In this document: piece after piece, positions 36,818 to 48,224 of the stretch
Layout: every line of letters begins with the position of its first letter
Numbering within the stretch: the stretch's first letter is position 1
Notes under the pieces: generated by a model
Told to the model about the DNA's origin: nothing
The model's input: the letters and a program-made list of their open reading frames with translations, nothing else
The model's database searches: none
Position numbers and translations under genes: made by a program
Assembly: GCA_032164245.1 (NCBI GenBank)
Contig: JAVMKO010000006.1
Span: 39,458,319 to 39,522,318 of the forward strand
DNA length: 64,000 nucleotides
Origin: Sternotherus odoratus
Taxonomy: Eukaryota; Chordata; Testudines; Kinosternidae
Reading direction: 5' to 3'

Positions 36818-37077
36818 ATGTTCCACCCCAGCTGCAGCCCGGAGGGCCGGCGGGACCTGGCCATGGAGAGCCGCGCCGAGCCGCTGAAGAAGGAGCGGCA
36901 GCTCGGCTTGCTGCAGGACGACCGGCACGACAGCGGGCTGGACTCCATGAAGGAGGAGGAGTACGAGCTGCTGGTGAAGGAGCTGACGGACATCAGGCTC
37001 CAGCCCCCGGAGGAGCGGGGGGCGCCGCACCAGCCGGCCCAGCCGTGGCAACAGCAAGTGACTGAAGACGGAGACAC
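36818..37077 (+). CDS. NFKBIA: NFKBIA coding exon 1
   Basis: Encodes residues 1-86 and the first two bases of codon 87. It holds the lysine pair, the DSGLDS phosphodegron and a leucine-rich stretch ([11 protein letters not shown]). The donor GTAAGT follows at 37078. The exon is inside the CpG island and uses GC-rich codons, unlike exons 2-6. Confidence 0.95.
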
Positions 37078-40000
37078 GTAAGTGTGTGTCCCGCGCCGGT
37101 TGGACGGAGACCCCCCCCCCCCCCGGGGCGCTATGACGGGAACATATGGAGCTGGGACCGGTCGGGGGCAGCCCCCCCTCCCCCGCGGGCGGTGTGTGCC
37201 CTGCGCGGAGACCCTGGCCCAGCCCGGCTCGCCGCCCGCTGCACTCGGGCGGGCGGGGGGCTGCGGGCTTCTGGCCGTGGCGTTGGGTGCCCGGCGCTGG
37301 CCGCCCGCCAGCCCGGCCGGGAGGGGGAAGTACAGAGTGTGCTGGCGGGGCGGGGCCGGCGCCCGGCTGGGCGGAGGGGGAAGGTGCGGTGGAAAGTCCC
37401 TGGCCCGCTGCCAGGAACACTCAGCTCATAACAACCCCGCGGAAAACACCAGGCGGCGGCCTCTGAAAACCCCGGGCTTGCGAAAGCCGCCTGCTGCCGG
37501 GGCACGTGACTGCCGGGGCATTGCCCGGGGCTGGCTGCTGGGACTCTGGCCTGATGTGACCCCAGCCCCCCCCGGGCGCGCTCATCGTCCACGGACCGAC
37601 TTTGAGGGGTTGTGTTTTTTCTTTTCCCTCATGTAGGTTTCTCCACTTGGCAATTATTCACGAAGAAAAGGCCTGGAGTGTGGAGGTCATTCGCCAGGCA
37701 GCTGCCAACCCTGCCTTCCTGAACTTTCAGAATAACCTAAACCAGGTACTTAAACCATCCGCCTTCCAGCCCAAATAAGCCAGGTGGCCCCGACCCCCTT
37801 GGTGACTTCAGTCATTTTCTAAAACAAAATGTTTACAATTGACCGAGATTTGATCAATGCATATATAACCACCCCTTTTCCCCAAGACACAAGAGTGCCC
37901 AGGGACAAACTTGGGTTTGTGTACAGCCAATCTTCTCCTCCTTGACACTGGCATTTTAAAGCACAATTGCTTTTAAATGTACTATGGTGGGTTCCGCTCA
38001 TCTATTGATTGCCATACAAATGATACCTTTTTTTGATATTGAGCCTCTGCTATCCAGAGAGCCTAAAATCAGTCACTCCCAGGCTAAAAGGGAACTCTGT
38101 TGATTCTGAAATACAGTGTTCCTGGTGAGCACTTAAGCAAATGCTTATGTTATTTTTAAGAAGTTGAGCTAGAATCACCAAGTGTGCTCAGATGCTGTTT
38201 CTAATGTATTTCCTGTTTGTAATGTGCTTTACAATTGTGTTGTTTTTTTTATTGTAGTCTCCACTTCACCTAGCAGTTATCACAGATCAAGCTGAAATTG
38301 CTGAGATTCTTCTTAAGGCCGGATGTGACCCAGAGATCAGAGACTTCCGAGGAAATACACCACTTCATATTGCCTGTGAGCAGGGCTCTCTCAGATCCGT
38401 TGGCATCCTCACTCAGTACTGCCCGCAGCACCACCTATATTCAGTCCTACAGTCTGCCAACTACAATGGTATGCATAAATATAATTCTTAGCATCTAGTG
38501 CTTTTGTGATCTAGATCTCAGAGAACTTTATAAAGGTGGATAAGCATTATCATTCCCATTTTACAGATGGAGAGGCTGAGGCCTAGCAGTAAAGTCCGTT
38601 CCCTGAAATCACACTGCAGTCAGTGTTGGAGCTGGGCGTAAGCCCCAGCCCTCCTAACTGCCAGTACTTTACTCTAGCTCTCACACTCTTCAACTTTATC
38701 CTCTGGTTTTTAGGTAGCACTGTTTAGCTATTTATTTGGGGTTTTTTAATTGTAGACATTTTTACATTTCGTTGTTTCTTTTTTGTTAAAACAAGTTCCA
38801 GTCTAACACTGAATAGAAGAAAAGACATAACTAAAATTAAAACGCATCTTTATTTCTATCTGATCACCTATGTACAGTATAACGTTCACATAGGACAATT
38901 TACATTCACTTTGGATAATGGTGATTGTATTTCAAACTGAAGATATGATGATAGTGTGTTAGAGTGTTTAGGCTAAAGTGACTGATAATGCATTAAAGTA
39001 GAAGTACTTATTTTTTACCTATATTCTTGTTTTACAGGACACACATGTCTCCATCTGGCATCTCTTCACGGGTATCTGGCTATAGTAGAATATTTGCTGT
39101 CCTTGGGAGCAGATGTCAATGCTCAGGTGTGTATTTGAAGCTCTTTGTTTATCCAGACGTGATAGTGCTGGAGTAGGAATGTACGGTTTTGGTAGTGTCA
39201 AGCCTAACTATCTTGATATTAAATGGTCTGTTTATTTTTACTATCCAGGAGCCTTGTAATGGCAGAACTGCCCTCCACTTAGCTGTAGACCTGCAGAATT
39301 CAGAACTGGTGTCGCTTCTGGTAAAACATGGGGCTGATGTGAACAAAGTGACCTACCAGGGCTATTCTCCATACCAGCTCACGTGGGGAAGAGACAGCTT
39401 CAGCATACAGGAACAGCTGAAGCACTTAACCATGGCTGACCTACAAATGTTACCAGAAAGTGAGGATGAGGAGAGCTGTGAATCAGAATCAGAATTCACA
39501 GAGGATGAAGTAAGTAGTTATTTTCACCTTTTTATAAGGAAGGACTAAATTTTGCCCCTATATGCAACTACATGGCTCCCATTAAAGCTGTCAGGGAAAC
39601 CCCTGACTCCTACTAGCGCTGACTCCTCCCACACACCCCTCACATCCAGCAGGTCCAGCACTGGCAGGGTTGGAGTAATCAGCAAGGTTCCCTGGCCGCA
39701 CCTTAGCCCAGGGTCCCTCCAGCTGGGGCTCCTGCCTTCAGGACCAGCCGGGACCCAGGAGTATAGAGCTGGGGGAACTGCCCCAGAAGGGAAGAGATCT
39801 GAGGCAGAGCAGTCCTAGAGGGAGCAGAGCCCTAGAGAGCGGGATGCAGGCCCTTCATGGCAGTACCCTGCCCTCTATGGCTCTGCTGCTGCTGCTTCTG
39901 GCCACCCTGCCACAGCCTCTGAGTGACTTGGGCCACTTTTTCCAGCCCTCGCTGTGGCGTTGGGGGGCGGCCGCACTGCAGCACCTGCAGGCGGCTCTGT

Positions 40001-40841
40001 GCGCCCCGCGGGGCAACCCCCAGCCTAAGTGTCCCCCGCTTAGAGCCCGCCCGGCCCAGCAACAAGGTGTAGACGCTAGTGACCCTAGGGTACCCCCTGT
40101 GTACGCGCTGCTGCTGCCTGGGCCGGCTCTAGGCTTTTGCCACCCGAAGCAAAAACAAAAGATGGCCAGAATGCTGCCCATGAAAATGTGCAGCCCCAAG
40201 CATGTGCTTGGTTTGCTGATGCCTAGAGCCGGCCCTGACCTTTTCTGTTACTCTGGGTCAGTTTTTTGAGGTTGTTAATCAAGCAAACCCTCTCCCAACC
40301 CCAGTGAGTTCAAAGAGAAATGTGTTCATTTAAGGAACATGAAGTCTAGCACTCTATTTTTTTATTAGCAGGATTTTATTGAAGGAGCATTAGAAATACA
40401 AATACAAAAGCACACAAATGGTATATACAAATATATAAGGGAAAGAAGGTTGTTAAAACTAATGTCACAGTAGGTGCCTCTCTCTCCATAGTCTTCTGTT
40501 GGAGATAGCTAGTGTATCTACTGCATTTTGTGCAACATACGGTTTTGGTTTGTTTCCTTCTCAAGTATCTATTTCTCCACATGACTTTCAAATTTTTTCC
40601 TCTTAACAAATGATAATATAGATTCTTATTGAATACTACAAAAGAGTTCATTTCAGATCCTGCTTGCCTTACTCTTGTGAGCAGTGTTGCTGAAGTCAAA
40701 GCAAGCAGAATTTGACCTGATATTCCCCAAAGTGAACTTGAGTGCTGCTTGTAGAACTTTGCATTAACCGATATTGGTTTTTTTTCCTTCTAGATAATGT
40801 ATGATGACTGTGTTATTGGAGGACGACAGCTGGCGTTTTGA
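36818..40841 (+). CDS. NFKBIA: NF-kappaB inhibitor alpha (IkappaB-alpha), six exons
   Basis: IkappaB-alpha binds NF-kappaB (RelA/p50) dimers through its ankyrin repeats and holds them in the cytoplasm. IKK phosphorylation of two N-terminal serines triggers its ubiquitination and destruction. The spliced CDS is join(36818..37077, 37637..37745, 38258..38468, 39038..39126, 39249..39509, 40794..40841), 978 nt, giving 325 residues against 317 in human. Visible landmarks are the degron [12 protein letters not shown] with serines 39 and 43, lysines 24/25 upstream matching the ubiquitin-acceptor pair, a leucine-rich export-like stretch at 51-61, six ankyrin repeats from about 83 to 283, and an acidic Ser/Glu-rich PEST-like tail from about 291 to 310. 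The ATG at 36818 has G at -3 and gives the family's MF.. start; Met16 is a weaker alternative. The protein is close to human IkappaB-alpha from memory. A four-residue expansion just before the degron is the main difference. Confidence 0.97.
37078..37636 (+). other. NFKBIA intron 1
   Basis: GTAAGT..TGTAG intron of 559 nt, GC-rich and mostly inside the CpG island. No repeat is recognised. Open frames here are shadows of GC-rich sequence. Confidence 0.9.
37637..37745 (+). CDS. NFKBIA: NFKBIA exon 2
   Basis: Acceptor TGTAG precedes 37637 and donor GTACTT starts at 37746. The exon completes codon 87 and encodes residues 88-123, starting [11 protein letters not shown]: the first ankyrin repeat and the linker to the second. 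Confidence 0.95.
38258..38468 (+). CDS. NFKBIA: NFKBIA exon 3
   Basis: A T-rich tract and TTGTAG acceptor precede 38258; the donor GTATGC starts at 38469. Encodes residues 124-193 and the first base of codon 194. Ankyrin repeats 2 and 3 are visible as [19 protein letters not shown] and [12 protein letters not shown]. Confidence 0.95.
38553..38690 (+). repeat. MIR/CORE-SINE-like repeat in NFKBIA intron 3
   Basis: The text TTTTACAGATGGAGAGGCTG, followed by a 'previous counts, association test' style core (CACTGCAGTCAGTGTTGGAGCT), matches the conserved CORE-SINE centre. It is diverged and old. Confidence 0.65.
39038..39126 (+). CDS. NFKBIA: NFKBIA exon 4
   Basis: Acceptor TTTACAG precedes 39038 and donor GTGTGT starts at 39127. 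Encodes residues 194-223 ([20 protein letters not shown] and on), ankyrin repeat 4, ending in DVNAQ. Confidence 0.95.
39249..39509 (+). CDS. NFKBIA: NFKBIA exon 5
   Basis: Acceptor TATCCAG precedes 39249 and donor GTAAGT starts at 39510; both splices are phase 0. Encodes residues 224-310: ankyrin repeats 5 and 6, then the acidic PEST-like tail with serines 294, 299, 302, 304 and threonine 307 in casein-kinase-2-like acidic surroundings. Confidence 0.95.
40118..40237. mobile_element. Short hAT-like MITE in NFKBIA intron 5
   Basis: Perfect 15-bp inverted termini GGGCCGGCTCTAGGC (40120-40134) and its complement (40221-40235) bound a ~120-bp element containing TTTTGCCACCCGAAGC. No clear 8-bp duplication is seen. 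The GC-rich DNA just upstream (39.6-40.1 kb) may be part of a related repeat; the open frames there are not exons. Confidence 0.65.
40794..40841 (+). CDS. NFKBIA: NFKBIA terminal coding exon 6
   Basis: Encodes the last 15 residues, [15 protein letters not shown], then TGA. This lines up with the human C-terminus LPYDDCVFGGQRLTL. The acceptor is a long pyrimidine tract ending in TTCTAG at 40793. The exon continues into the 3' UTR. Confidence 0.94.
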   Translation: MMYDDCVIGGRQLAF

Positions 40842-41540
40842 AGAAGAGGTTTCTCATAAAGGACCTGCTGTATACATATATGTACAGGAAGCGGACTTAT
40901 TTTCTTTAAAAAATGATAAAATGTGAAAAAAAAATGCTGAAATACTACACTGCACACAATGGACTACATCACTATAACAGCAGGTTTCACATTCCGACCC
41001 ATACTTTCACTAATGGGAGTTGGATGTGTAACATCCATAGAAATCTATGTTTATTTGTGCCAGTTATGGATTAACTGGTTTGTTGTCAAAATATATGAAC
41101 AGTATGAGGACAACAGACTACTGGATCCACCTGAATATTTATTTTGGGTACAAGAATACATCTGAGAGATGACTAGTGACTTTTTCTGTGGAGTTGCTTC
41201 CCCCTACATGGCTGGACAGGCTCACATGAGTATCCCATCCACTGGAAGAAATTGCATAGATTTCTGTTGGGCTGATTATAATAGCTCCTAATGACTGACC
41301 TCAGCTGTTCTTTGTACTGTAATGCAGAGAGAGGAATTTAAACAAAAGAATGACCTCTTGGCTTTTATGGGACAGGTAGCAATAATGTTAACTGTGTGCA
41401 TTGGAAACAGTGTATTTCCCTACATAGGGGGCATGATCGCTAGCAGTTGTATATCATGTATATATTGTATATTTTGTTTATAACTATTTTGGTACCTGAG
41501 AGATGTATATTTATTAAAAAAAATGTCAAGTTCTTGGTTT
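40842..41540 (+). other. NFKBIA: NFKBIA 3' UTR
   Basis: The stretch after the TGA runs to an ATTAAA at 41513-41518, followed by a T/G-rich stretch (about 41529-41545) expected of a cleavage region. It has AU-rich motifs, including TATTTATT at about 41508-41515. The end is inferred; an AATAAA at 42187 is a possible distal alternative. Confidence 0.7.
41513..41518 (+). terminator. Likely NFKBIA polyadenylation signal ATTAAA
   Basis: The hexamer ATTAAA sits about 670 nt after the stop codon and is followed by TTCTTGGTTTGTCC. No better signal occurs between the stop codon and this point. Confidence 0.65.
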
Positions 41541-41544
41541 GTCC

Positions 41545-43885
41545 TAGCAATGTGAACCAGTCCCCTCTTTTAGAAGAGAGGTAGCCTACCAAACCATCTT
41601 ATTTCTCAGCTACAGCTGTGAGGAAGAAAGTTTATTCAGCCCCTAACACCAGAATTATTAATGCAGTGACTCTCTGCTGCACAAGATCCTTCAGTTAACT
41701 TTCTTTCTGGGAACCCTATTTGTACCATCTTCAGTTCCTCTCCTCGCCTTACAGCTCTGATAGAAATATTTTTCCTCTCCCACAAGAATAGAGACACCTG
41801 CTCCAGAGCCAACACCAAGGCCACTACATGAATTGTCAGCAGATGTGTAGGGTGTAGCCCTAATACCTCATTTTCTCCAGTCACTCTTCACTTATGAAGT
41901 CCCTAGAGGTTCCCACCTGCATTGTTCCTAAGTCCACCAGGCCAAAGTTAATTGCACATAAATAGCCCAGCTAAGAATGTATTTATAAATATGATAGTAT
42001 TTTACATGACTCATCACTGAAATGCTGCTATAGGGGGATTAGAAAGCAGCAGCCAAGAGTACTACCTGCACCTAGGACTCTGGACAACAGTGGGGGCTGG
42101 GGAATTTTGGCTAAGGATGCCAGAGCAGAGCATCGCTTTGGAAAATGTGCCATGGGCTCTTTTAAGTGTGTTTCAAGATCTCAGCCAATAAACCTGTGTG
42201 TAGTGAACCATCCGGTACGTGATTTATATCAGGAGGCTAAAGGGCTAAACCAGCCCAGTCAAGATTTAAAACCATTATGATGGGAATAATCATAGGGTGC
42301 AAAAGAATGACATTGATTCTATATACTGGTGGTTCAGGGATGTTGGAGGCTAGATGCTGAGGAATAGCTAATTATTTATACAGGATGGAACAGCTTTAAC
42401 AGGATAAATTGAGAACAAGCTATTCCGGAAAGTCCCATAGGCCACCACTTAGGTTCTGTTGTGTAGTAAGTAAAAGGCCTGGGTTCAAGTCCCTGTCCTC
42501 CATTAAGATGATTGGGATTTGATCCCCTGTTGGCTTATCAGCAGCATTATGCACCTAATATTTTTGAAAATCGGGGCCTTAGTCCTCTCCTGAAAGCCTG
42601 CAACTAATTTTACAGCTACATATAAATCTGATTTCCTCCTCACAAGAGTGAGATAGTTCAGCCCTCAGATTCCCCACAGATTCCCTCCCACTGATGACCT
42701 TGAGATGGGATTGTGTGGAGTCCTTGTGCATTCACATTACATTCTGCCCTAACCCTCTCATTCCTGTGCCCCCCCCCCCCAATAGCATGGCTATGCACCC
42801 ATAGAACCTGTCTCACAGTGGGTGTCCCAGCAGAAAAGGGACATACATGTAAGAGTGGCACCTCAATCAGCAGTACTTTGCACTGGCTTGTCCAGTGGAT
42901 TTAGAGTGAGGCTAATTATATGGAGAACAGCCAACCCTCCTCTTGTCTTGTCCCCCTCCAGTCTATGAATCCATAGGCATACAAAGTTTTCATAGTGGGG
43001 GCTTCTGCAGGGTTAGGGAAAACATGCAATGAAGTGAACGCTACCTTCTTCCAGCCCTCTCTCATGGCCCCATCTCTGTCTCCCTAAGCTGTGATCCATA
43101 ACAGGTTTTGGTTCTTCTCCGTTCATAGAGGGAAAGAGGAATAACAGTCTCATCCACGCAGAGTTCATCAGACTGGTCTCTTCAGAGGCAAAAATCATCT
43201 ACCAAATTCTCCTCTGCAGATGAACACCTCTTGGCTCAGAGGATGGTAGGCGGCTTTAACTTAAGCCATTGATAGAGGAGGCCCCCATACTTCCAGCATG
43301 CTTGCTCCCTCCCAGCAGGAGCCTGTTCTGCTACCTTTATGCCAGCAAGGTGTTTCCCTCTTACCTGGGGAATTCTCTGCTAGCCACTTACAGCTAGAAT
43401 CCAGCCCCTTTGCACTGCCTGAAAGGCAGAAAGGAGCTGTATTATATTGGAGAATCGGGACCATTAACTTTAAGAAGGGATCTGCACCTCCATTCTCTTC
43501 TTGGTGGGCTTTATGGAAAAAGACCTGTTTTAAGACATGCCCCCCCTGGTCCAGTGGCTGCTTTGCATGGAGGAGAATGGTCCAAAGGGCTAGGCTCTTG
43601 CTGATTTGCATTGGATCCAAAGGCCAGTGTGGAAATGATTACATGGGAATTGTCATCCTGAGTCAGTGGTTTTTCCTCTTCCACCCTTTTTTTCACCAAC
43701 ATGTCCAAGGTGCATGCTTTGAAGCTTCCTGGTGGCAGAAAAGGTCATTATTGAGGAAAGGCTGAGAGCTTGACAGTGACACACCCAAGGTACAATACAG
43801 ACTATGAGTAGCTGTGACCGCCTGCCTTTTACATTACTTTGCAGCCATAGCTTCCAGTCTGGACTGCTCATAGCCTGCAAGACAG
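41545..43885. other. Downstream flank of NFKBIA, no gene
   Basis: Non-coding. AATAAA at 42187-42192 could act as a distal NFKBIA polyadenylation signal. A C run lies at about 42770-42780. No supported gene or complete repeat. Confidence 0.4.
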
Positions 43886-43888
43886 CAG

Positions 43889-44340
43889 CACTGGAACGCT
43901 TTTTAGGGGGGGGGGGTGCTGAAAGCCATCAAAACTATCCCCAAACTTTTTACCTCATGTTTCTCATGCTGTCCCAGCTGAGGCCAGGAGTAGGGCCGTA
44001 TCTCCAAGAAGGGGGGACACAGACAAGGATAAGGAGGCTAGGGTTGGAGGCAGGCACGGGGCCAGTAGCGGAGGCCCCGCATGTGGAGCCAGCCGCCAGG
44101 ACCCCCGTGTGTGCTGCTGTGAGCAGGGCCAGCAGCCAGTACCTTACGTGCATGGCCAGGACCCATGCGCACAGGGCCAGCAGTCTTGATGCAGGACTCC
44201 ACATGCATGGCCGGGAGCATGACAAGCAGCCGGGACCCCATCCACAGCCTGGAGCAGGGCCAGCAGCCGCAACCCCACATAAAATCTGGGGATGCTACAG
44301 CACCCCTCACCCTCCTACTTCCCTCGCCTATTTTGCATCC
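43889..44340 (+). repeat. 'GGTGCTGGAACA' family element with long interior
   Basis: ACTGGAACGCTTTTTAGGGG, a G run, TGCTGAAAGCCATCAAAACTA, then a GGCCAGGA-rich array and GGGGATGCTACAGCACCCC at the right. It matches the copy at 350-477 at its ends but has about 300 bp more. The 200-codon open frame across it is not a gene. Confidence 0.55.
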
Positions 44341-44344
44341 TGTA

Positions 44345-46105
44345 AGTCCCTCCCAGCTATGTCTGTGTGTGCCGCAGGCAGCCAGGCATGTATTGGCTCT
44401 TATTAGCCTTGTTTATACTACAGGGTGACCCCAACACACTCACACTTTTAGATTTTCCCTCAGAAACATATATCCTGTCCTGCCCAGCCCTTTCCTGGCC
44501 AATACAACTTTATATAAACACTGTCATTTAATTAATAGAAATGATGTACACATGTCCCCAATAGAGTTTCCCAGACACATCAATTCAAACATACTGGATT
44601 GAAATAAAACAAAAAGTTTATTAACTACACGCAGAGATTTAAAATGAGTACAAGTGACAAGGCATGAAAGCTAGAAATGGTTTAATTAAAATCAATATAA
44701 AAGGCAACTAGTGCCGTACTTAAACTATGCTAAATTCAAAGCAAGGTTTTCTCCTCATGCGCTTTAGCAGATTACTGGCCAACCTCTTAGACCAGGGTCC
44801 CCTTCCTGAGTCCAACACCACTGCTTTTGTCCTTTCAGTGCCGGAGATGCCTTGGGCAGAAAGAGATGGGTGTCTCCCCTTTCTTCTTATAGTTCTCTTC
44901 CCCCTTTCAGAAGCATCTCCAGCTCTGAGCCTGGCACCAGGCAGTCTGTGTGGACAGGATCCCTGTGCAGTGCTGTTTCTTTGCTAAAATGTAGATTTTT
45001 CACCCAAGCCCACTTTCCTGCCAAAGAATGGCCAGTTAGCTGGTAATGGTTCATCAGCCGACCTGGCTGAGGTGTCAGCGTGTCCTTTGTCTCTAATAAA
45101 CTGGTTTGGTCACTCTCCAGACTTGGAACATGTGTTCGTAACACCATTCAACTTTGCATGTTGTCACACCTATTTTACCAGGACAATAACGACCAGAAAA
45201 TTATGAATTTTCAAATGATACCTCACATGGTATTATTTGTACAAAGATTATTAAATGAGTGTGCAAAGGGTGAATATGGGGATACCGTCCATCTCAGACT
45301 CACTTGGTCATGAGATTCACTGATGACCTTTGGGTGCAATCTCTTGTGTATCCAAAACTTTCAATGGAAGATTCAGGTTCACAAAGAATGCAGAATCAGA
45401 CCTGTTATCATGAATTTAAAAAGCAAAATCCACTGGAGCATCACAGATTTGTGAGTGGGCAACTGAACTACACAGCTTTGGGGAAATATAAATACAAAGT
45501 CACAAAGGCCTTCCCCCCTCCTCCGCAGGCCTTGCACAGGAAAGTATCCCAGTGACTTGCAATTTTTCTTAATTCCAGCATAATGGCCTATAACTAAAAA
45601 GTTGATTTGTTCCTTCAATCTCCCTCTGCCTCAGTTTCTCCATCTATAAAATGTGGATAAAAATGCTTTGTCGACATCTAAAATCTATAGTTGGAAAGTA
45701 TTCTACAGGCGCTCAGATACCAGTGATGGGCATGATATAAAAAAGCTACATGGATACAACATAATTGCAAAGTATAATTATTACAAGGGCAAATGAAAAG
45801 AACTTAAAAGGACAATTCAGAAAAATTACAGTGGCACCATACTATTCAGGAAGTTTTTGGAAGCAATGATGTATACTGTGTGGACAAATATAATTTACCT
45901 ATCAATGAGATAGTATTTCCTTGTAATAAATGTGCAAATGAAATTACTTCACCATATAAGGAAGTTATGCTACTAAACAAATCACTGGCAAGTTAAAAAG
46001 GCATTTGCTAATTTCTTATTTCTCCAAAGCATCATCAAAAGCATGTAATTTATGTGAGAAATCACATTAAATAAACATATTCACTAACCGAGATGAGGCG
46101 TGTAT
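44345..46105. other. Intergenic DNA, nothing recognised
   Basis: AT-rich non-coding DNA without supported features. Confidence 0.4.
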
Positions 46106-46119
46106 GTCTTTTTGTAAGG

Positions 46120-46560
46120 ACTTGTCTGCACTTGAAATTTGTTCTGGGCTAACCTGAGTCATTTTGCATTAAAGTGACTTGTAAAAAAAAAAACTAATCA
46201 TTTTTGCAGCAGCTCATCTGCCATTTTAACACACGTTCTTAAAGCTACTTTGGGAGCGGGTCTGCTGAGATGTGAGATGAGTTTAACCTGTAAAAGTCAG
46301 TGTGGATGCATCACCATCCCAAAATAACGGTCGTGTATCTGCCAAGTCCTTTCCTGCTATATTCACGTTGCTTTATTGGAGTGCCCTGTACCTGTGCACC
46401 GTATGCTGCTCCAGGATCACCCTGACTGCTGTCACCTCCTCATTTAAATGCTGACACACAGCAGGCGCTGTCCTTTATGACTCCAGCTCACAGAGAGTTC
46501 ACATACCTGTGTCATATCCTCTTGATTATTGATCAGTCATACCTCATACTTCTGCACAGA
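46120..46560. mobile_element. PIF-Harbinger element remnant, left end
   Basis: GGACTTGTCTGCACTTGAAA followed by TTTGTTCTGGGC resembles the GGGCTTGGCTACACTTGAAA terminus seen at 61.1 kb. It is followed by a Myb/SANT-like frame. Confidence 0.5.
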
Positions 46561-46564
46561 TCCA

Positions 46565-47045
46565 GGCTGAGATCTTGGACTTCACTGCCAGCTACTGAGA
46601 GGCACAAGTACAGACCCACCTGAATGGCAGTCACGTAGCACAGGTTTCTAAGCAGGTATCACAAGTGCAGGACAGGGTGCACAAATGGGACCCAAGCCAG
46701 TGCTGCAGTAAGGCAAAGGAGCTCTGTCTGAGCTATAAGAATGTTAAGGATAACAACATGACAGTTGAAGGAACATGCCATGTTTGCTGGAGATCCTGCC
46801 ACTCAACCACTAAATTGTGTGGACTCACTGACTGATCCTGAAATCCAGATTGTCATCTGACTCCAGGGCAGACACAGACGTGGAAACCCAGGACCTAACT
46901 GAATCACAACCGGAGGATCAACTTGAAACCCGAACTGGGGAGGAGAGCACATCCAGTAAGAATTATACAATATATTACAGTGCAACTGTACAGGGAGATA
47001 TAGACAACTTAGTTTCAGGTCTCATCAGGGTACTGCCATGTTGAT
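46565..47045 (+). pseudogene. Decayed Myb/SANT-like gene of a PIF-Harbinger element
   Basis: On + the text reads EILDFTASY, a stop, then EAQVQTHLNGSHVAQVSKQV and DRVHKWDPSQCCSKAKEL..LSYKNVKDNN. The order SQC..KAKEL..SYK..+DNN is the second half of a Myb/SANT-like domain. An acidic frame, SDSRADTDVETQDLTESQPE, follows from 46850. At least one stop breaks it. The frame at about 47.77-47.88 kb (ending NWFNF, then TAA) may be its lost C-terminus; this is a guess. Confidence 0.6.
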
Positions 47046-47129
47046 CTACCCCCTCTCTGCCTCCTGAGCTACTAACCTCACCACCAGTTCCTCAAAATGG
47101 TGGCCACACCAGAGAATGTACCAGAGAAT

Positions 47130-47405
47130 GAGCTGTGGTCTCATAGATGTCAGGTATAATAGGCCAGGGGAGGTTGTCTCCTCTGCAGTGCAGCCACCCA
47201 ACCTGTTGCCTTTGAGAGTGTGGACACCTGGACCATGGTGGCCCTCCTGTGCTCCGCCCTGAGGCCCCCTTCCTGCTTTGCCCCACCCAAACTCCATCTC
47301 TTCCTGTTCCTGCTCCTCCCCTCAAGATGCCCACAACCAATCGCTGTGGAGTTCCTCCTCCCCTTCACAGCTCTTCACCAGAGTGGAGGAGAGGAGGGAC
47401 TCAGT
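47130..47405. repeat. Interspersed repeat, first of two direct copies
   Basis: GTGGTCTCATAGATGTCAGG .. CTGCAGTGCAGCCACCCAACC .. GTGTGGACACCTGGACCATGG. A close copy lies at 49048-49300 in the same orientation. Class uncertain. Confidence 0.7.
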
Positions 47406-47409
47406 GAGT

Positions 47410-48215
47410 GGCACGCGACCTTGATGCTTACTGCTCTCTCTTCTGCCCAGTTAACCCACCATCATCTGCACCAGTCCTGGGGGGAACCACCTTGGCAAAT
47501 GGCAGCACGGCATCAATTTCTGGTTTGCCCACTGCCTTTTTTTAATCAGAATCCTTCTCTATTTGGAGGGAAACAGTTCAGGGTAACAGCCTCCAAAGTA
47601 AGAACAGCTTGCACCAGTTCACAGGCAATGAGTAACCTGCCACTGCTGCACTCTCTAGGTAGCCATCTTCCCCGAACACCACAGGCCATCTGGCACCTGT
47701 TAGCCCTTTTCCCCCACTTGCCACAACAGCCACAGTCACACTCCTCTACCACAGGCTCAGGGGTTCCAGACAACCAGGGAAGATGATGACACAAATGCAG
47801 TAGTTGAGGATAATGGAGAGACAAACACCTCTCCTAACCTTGAAAGCCCAAACTTGTCTGCACACAACTGGTTTAACTTTTAAATGGCTTTTAGCTTTGC
47901 ACAGCATTATGCATGTTCAATAACATTTTACTGCTCAAAATATTGAGGTGGAATGTTGTTATTTATTAAGAAACCATGGAAAAGATCTTTATATTCATGG
48001 TTTGAGTCCTGTACAATTCACTGAAATGCCCAGCTTCACAGTCATAAAATCCACACATGCACTATACTAAAAGCCACACATTAAGTACTGTATGTTAAAA
48101 TCCTCGCAATAATACATATGAATACAACCAAACGCAGTCATCCTGATTACAGCCTTATATGAAAGTATGTACATTGTTCACAAATGGCCTCTAGACTCAA
48201 AGAAGGAGCACAGTG
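47410..48215. other. Between Harbinger gene remnants
   Basis: Partly coding-like but not recognised; possibly internal sequence of the same Harbinger element. The C-terminal-like acidic frame at 47.77-47.88 kb is the only suggestive part. Confidence 0.35.
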
Positions 48216-48224
48216 CAGCCCTGA

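Larger units (their letters stand above)
36150..37610. promoter_or_regulatory. CpG island over NFKBIA promoter, exon 1 and intron 1
   Basis: CpG and G+C content rise sharply from about 36.15 kb and fall back after about 37.6 kb, in contrast with AT-rich, CpG-poor flanks. The limits are judged by eye. Many long open frames in this stretch, on both strands, come from the low stop-codon density of GC-rich DNA. Confidence 0.85.

Noticed and set aside
36467..37420. 317-codon open frame antisense to NFKBIA exon 1
   Set aside because: It lies in the CpG island where stop codons are rare, runs opposite to a real exon and shows no domain.
39544..40270. Extra coding exon after NFKBIA exon 5
   Set aside because: Open frames are in GC-rich repeat DNA; splicing exon 5 directly to 40794 gives the known C-terminus.
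42187..42192. AATAAA as the main NFKBIA polyadenylation signal
   Set aside because: It is about 1.35 kb after the stop. The nearer ATTAAA at 41513 with T/G-rich flank fits better; kept only as an alternative.
43804..44406. 200-codon + frame
   Set aside because: Lies in a repeat family also seen at 350-477; no protein similarity recognised.
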